From: JAUILH01 sp964230215
GTDB taxonomy: Bacteria; Bacteroidota; Bacteroidia; Flavobacteriales_D; JAUILH01
Direction: 5' to 3'
Assembly (NCBI GenBank): GCA_964230215.1
Contig: CAXRGQ010000007.1
Coordinates: forward strand, 1-64,000
Length of the DNA stretch: 64,000 nucleotides
Shown: piece by piece, positions 60,910 to 64,000 of the stretch
Position numbering within the stretch: the first letter of the stretch is position 1
How the letters are laid out: every line of letters starts with the position of its first letter
Made by a program: the position numbers and the translations under genes
Notes under the pieces: model-generated
Databases searched by the model: none
What the model was told of the DNA's origin: nothing
Seen by the model: only the letters and a program-made list of their open reading frames with translations

Positions 60910-61275
60910 ATGTATCAATTATCAGGACTAATTAAAGTAGTTAACGACACACAAGTTGTTAGTGAGAAATTTAAAAAGAGAGAGTTTGTAGTAACGGACA
61001 GCTCAGGACAATATCCACAAGACATATTATTTCAACTTACACAAGACAGAGTTGATTTAATTGATGGATATCAGCCAGGACAGCAGGTAACTGTAAACTT
61101 TAACTTAAGAGGTAGAGAATGGATTAACAAGGAAGGAAAAGCATTGTACTTTAATTCACTTGATGTATGGAAAGTAGAAGCTCCTGCAGCATCTGCTGAC
61201 GGACCACCACCAATGGATGCGCCTCCAGTTGAAGCTGTTGCCTCAGACGATGAGACAGACGACCTACCTTTCTAA
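60910..61275 (+). CDS. DUF3127 protein (OB-fold, SSB-like acidic tail)
   Basis: 121 residues with one OB-like domain: MYQLSGLIKVVNDTQVVSEKFKKREFVVTD, then GYQPGQQVTVNFNLRGREW. The last 20 residues are acidic and end DDETDDLPF, close to the D-D-x-(I/L)-P-F tip by which SSB recruits partner proteins. DUF3127 members are small single-domain proteins in Bacteroidota with unknown roles; the tail suggests a nucleic-acid-associated job. A terminator follows. Confidence 0.85.
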   Translation: MYQLSGLIKVVNDTQVVSEKFKKREFVVTDSSGQYPQDILFQLTQDRVDLIDGYQPGQQVTVNFNLRGREWINKEGKALYFNSLDVWKVEAPAASADGPPPMDAPPVEAVASDDETDDLPF

Positions 61276-61294
61276 GAAAGAACTAGAACCGTAT

Positions 61295-61328
61295 AAAAAA
61301 GCCTTCAGAGTTGTCTGAAGGCTTTTTT
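61295..61328 (+). terminator. Intrinsic terminator after the DUF3127 gene
   Basis: Ten-pair perfect stem AGCCTTCAGA / TCTGAAGGCT with loop GTTG, preceded by six As and followed by six Ts. The next ATG is at 61342. Confidence 0.92.
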
Positions 61329-61341
61329 GTATTATTACTGT

Positions 61342-62976
61342 ATGAAATTAGCCTCTTTAATAGCAAGTGGGTTTAAACGTTTTCTACCATCGCCATTTAC
61401 CATAGCGATACTAATTACGCTATTTGTGGTAGCCGCAGCTATGCTAAATACACATAGTGCACCTGAAGTTAATATTAAACTTGCTTCAGATATTGAGTCT
61501 CCCAATGGACACGTTGCACTTGTTGTAGACGGCGCCGATAAGTATGATTGGAGCAACGGTGAATCAAATGACACTATTTTCATCAAAAACGATTTTATCG
61601 TAAACCCTATTGAGCTAGACTTAATTGCCAGCAATAGCGGAAACGGCTATACAAGTGAATATTCTGTAGAATATGGTAGCGATGGTTTCTTCCTCCAAGC
61701 CAAATCTAACAGCAATTTCAAATTCCTTCAACTCATTAAAGGATGGGAAAAAGAGATGTGGAACAACAACCTCTTAGGCTTCCTTGTCCAAATGATGTTG
61801 ATGTTGATACTAGGACATGTATTAGCCCTTTCGAAACCAATAGATAGACTCATTTCAAAGTTTACATCCATGTGTACTAACAATGCAACGGCAGCATTTT
61901 TAGTTACTATTTGCACGGTTGCTGTAGCACTGTTTAACTGGGGATTAGGCTTGATATTCGGAGCCATATTTGCACGAAAAGTTGCAGAACATGCCATCAA
62001 AAACGGAATTAAAATCAACTATCCCCTAATTGGCGCGGCTGGTTATTCTGGGCTAATGGTTTGGCATGGAGGTATATCTGGTTCGGCACCAATAAAAGTA
62101 AGTGATGATAATGCCATTCATCAGCTGGTACAGGGGAGCATGTCTAAAGAAGAATTGGCAGCTATTCCAGCACAGATTCCGTTTGAGCAGACTGTATTTT
62201 CAGATATGAATTTGTTCGTATCTGCCTGCCTCTTACTTGTATTACCGCTATTTATGTATTATCTAGGCAAACGCAGTGATGGCGAACTTCCACAACTAAC
62301 GATTATTGGAAGAACTGAAGAAGCGAATACTAAAGTAGAGGGTGCAGAAAAACTAGATCACTCTGTTGTGCTGGCTGTTGGAATAGGTTTGCTTATCATT
62401 CTGTATACCTTATATAAGATGGTAGATGCTCAGAGTTCTGGGTTTGACCTTAGTTTTATTAATCCCAACTTCATCAATTTAATGCTCTTAGGCATGTGTT
62501 TTATGTTCCACAAGACCTTCTACAATTTTTTAAATGGTGTTGGTGAGGCAATTGGAGGCACCTCTGGTATCTTGCTTCAATTTCCTCTCTACTTTGGCAT
62601 TCTTGGACTCATGAAAGTCTCAGGAATTATGACGGACGTATCTTCGTTTTTTATATCCATTTCAAACGAAACTACCTACCCTATTTACACCTTTATAAGT
62701 GCCGGTATAGTAAACATCTTTGTGCCAAGTGGCGGTGGCCAATGGGCTGTGCAAGGACCAATTGTGATTGAGTCTGCACATAATCTTGGGGTTCCTCTAA
62801 ATAAAAGCATTATGGCCTTGTCTTATGGTGATCAATTAACGAACATGCTACAACCGTTTTGGGCACTCCCATTATTGGCTATAACGCAGCTTAAGGCTAA
62901 ACAAATACTTCCTTATACTTTGGGCTTGATGATGGTTGGAGCCCTTATCTTTATATTGGGCTTAATACTGTTCTAA
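61342..62976 (+). CDS. Short-chain fatty acid transporter (AtoE family)
   Basis: 544 residues from ATG 61342; the longer frame (TTG 61327) begins inside the terminator T-run. About twelve hydrophobic segments. A periplasmic insert occupies about residues 40-135. Family motifs include CTNNATAAFLVTICTVAVALFNWGLGLIFGA, AAGYSGLMVWHGGISGSAP and VPSGGGQWAVQGP. Such proteins take up acetate-like or butyrate-like acids with a cation. The extra insert is unusual compared with a bare AtoE and has no recognised domain. The stop overlaps the convergent permease gene by four bases. Confidence 0.88.
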   Translation: MKLASLIASGFKRFLPSPFTIAILITLFVVAAAMLNTHSAPEVNIKLASDIESPNGHVALVVDGADKYDWSNGESNDTIFIKNDFIVNPIELDLIASNSGNGYTSEYSVEYGSDGFFLQAKSNSNFKFLQLIKGWEKEMWNNNLLGFLVQMMLMLILGHVLALSKPIDRLISKFTSMCTNNATAAFLVTICTVAVALFNWGLGLIFGAIFARKVAEHAIKNGIKINYPLIGAAGYSGLMVWHGGISGSAPIKVSDDNAIHQLVQGSMSKEELAAIPAQIPFEQTVFSDMNLFVSACLLLVLPLFMYYLGKRSDGELPQLTIIGRTEEANTKVEGAEKLDHSVVLAVGIGLLIILYTLYKMVDAQSSGFDLSFINPNFINLMLLGMCFMFHKTFYNFLNGVGEAIGGTSGILLQFPLYFGILGLMKVSGIMTDVSSFFISISNETTYPIYTFISAGIVNIFVPSGGGQWAVQGPIVIESAHNLGVPLNKSIMALSYGDQLTNMLQPFWALPLLAITQLKAKQILPYTLGLMMVGALIFILGLILF

Positions 62977-64000
62977 GCGTACTTATCATCCGCTGGATAA
63001 ATACCCGTTGAAGGCTCAACATTTGGTCTTTCAACATTCTCGAATGCCTCTGGGTCAATGTTGCTTGGACTGCTTTCTACCGCTCTGTGATCAAGTGCGT
63101 CTCTCACCCCATTACCAATTAAGGTGAAAGATAATACCAATAAGACTATCATTACACCTGGCAGAATTGCAAGGTAAGCCTGCCCGTCGTTGGTGATGTA
63201 GTTTTTATATTCAGCCACTAATAATCCTAAGGATGGTTGTGGCGGTTGTGTCCCGATTCCTAGGTAGCTCATTCCTGACTCAATCAATATTGCATATGCA
63301 AAGTTAGCAGCTGCCAGTACAATGATAGGACCAATAATGTTAGGTAACACATGTCTAACGATAATCCTCATCGACCTGTAACCAAGTGCTCTAGAGGCCT
63401 CAACAAACTCCTTCTCTCTTACACTCAACACCTGTCCCCTAACCAATCTAGCAACATCCACCCATGTTGTTAATCCTATCGCAACAAAAACCGTGTTAAA
63501 TCCTTTTCCCATAGCTAGAGACAAAACCATTACAATAAGGAGTGCTGGAATAGACCATATTACATTGATAATGTAGGTTATAAAGTCATCAATCCACCCT
63601 CTGAAATAACCGGCAATAGCTCCTAAACTAATTCCTATGGTTACAGCGATAAGTACGGACATAAATCCAACGGTTAGCGATATAATAACACTAGCCATAA
63701 TAAGACTCAGCATGTCTCTACCGTGTTTTGCTGTTCCCAGCCAATATGTTCTTTCAAATATGAAGTCAGCTTCCAATTCTGCCTGTAAATCAGCAACAGA
63801 TTTAGTCACCCTCCCCTCATTCAGAATTATAAACGATACAGAATCAATCTCCCCATCCTCTCCTCTAATCTTAACGTATTGGTTGTTGTAATCAAGTGGA
63901 TATATAACATCCGCAATATGCAGCATCTTGTGAATAGGCTCCCCTCCCATCGCATTATACTCGGTAAAATGAATGTAGTCATCTTCGAAATAGTAATCAG
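62973..64000 (-). CDS. Peptide-type ABC transporter permease (DppC/OppC-like), partial
   Basis: The frame stays open to the window edge, so the N-terminus is missing; 342 codons including the stop are visible. An N-terminal soluble part (FEDDYIHFTEYNAMGGEPIHK) contains the sequence of OppC-type proteins that precede the core permease, then five hydrophobic segments with the inner-membrane loop EASRALGYRSMRIIVRHVLPNIIGPI (the EAA motif that contacts the ATPase). It would be one of two membrane subunits for uptake of di- or oligopeptides or similar. No ATPase or partner permease is visible in the window. Confidence 0.9.
   Translation of the reverse strand, partial: DYYFEDDYIHFTEYNAMGGEPIHKMLHIADVIYPLDYNNQYVKIRGEDGEIDSVSFIILNEGRVTKSVADLQAELEADFIFERTYWLGTAKHGRDMLSLIMASVIISLTVGFMSVLIAVTIGISLGAIAGYFRGWIDDFITYIINVIWSIPALLIVMVLSLAMGKGFNTVFVAIGLTTWVDVARLVRGQVLSVREKEFVEASRALGYRSMRIIVRHVLPNIIGPIIVLAAANFAYAILIESGMSYLGIGTQPPQPSLGLLVAEYKNYITNDGQAYLAILPGVMIVLLVLSFTLIGNGVRDALDHRAVESSPSNIDPEAFENVERPNVEPSTGIYPADDKYA

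Overview
The window looks like chromosomal DNA of an AT-rich Flavobacteriales-type bacterium (phylum Bacteroidota). The evidence is a gliding-motility ABC subunit (GldA), a secreted protein with a type IX secretion C-terminal sorting domain, the LpxC-FabZ fusion typical of Bacteroidota, atpD-atpC split from the rest of the ATP synthase, a bacterial geranylgeranylglyceryl-phosphate synthase, and repeated promoter -7 elements of the form TAnnTTTG. I see no phage genes, insertion sequences or CRISPR arrays.

Layout. 1-1.4 kb: the tail of an unseen gene, a CDF metal transporter flanked by two copies of a ~100-bp segment, then tRNA-Leu, a broken tRNA-Leu-like remnant and tRNA-Gly. The 940-1455 stretch is the only one over 300 bases without a protein gene. 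1.4-8.9 kb: mutS, a SpoU methyltransferase, small secreted proteins and lipoproteins, ahcY, a phosphopantetheinyl transferase and GGGP synthase. 9.0-12.7 kb: a tightly packed, probably copper-related operon (Cys-rich small protein, outer-membrane barrel, small lipoprotein, MbnP-like lipoprotein, MbnH/MauG-like di-heme protein). 12.7-25.4 kb: mixed housekeeping (ZupT, RibF, AtpDC, MazG-like, Dtd, RsgA) with secreted and membrane proteins.

25.4-43.7 kb is a surface-glycan region. A plus-strand operon holds a chain-length regulator, an O-antigen ligase, an SGNH protein, a GT-C glycosyltransferase, a NodU/CmcH-type carbamoyltransferase, an SxtJ-like protein and a 52-residue DUF5989 protein. It is followed by minus-strand genes: an NPPY methyltransferase, three B12-binding-type radical SAM enzymes, another methyltransferase, two GT-C proteins and a GT4 enzyme. 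An orphan cytosolic histidine kinase with XylR_N and V4R sensor domains sits in the middle. The likely product is a carbamoylated and otherwise modified glycan or glycolipid, but its structure cannot be read from sequence.

43.8-64 kb: gldA, metK, LRR and other secreted proteins, the GTPases Der and Era, initiator tRNA-Met, an HD phosphohydrolase, a compact lipid A operon (lpxD, lpxC-fabZ, lpxA, efp, a second lpxD-like gene, a SpoIIE phosphatase), a flavin reductase, a DUF3127 protein, a short-chain fatty-acid transporter and a peptide ABC permease cut by the window edge.

Genes are densely packed: many overlap by 1-8 bases, several starts lie directly behind a terminator, and several TAnnTTTG elements lie only 4-9 bases before the start codon, suggesting very short or absent 5' leaders. 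Function calls come from motif reading by eye; no database search was run.
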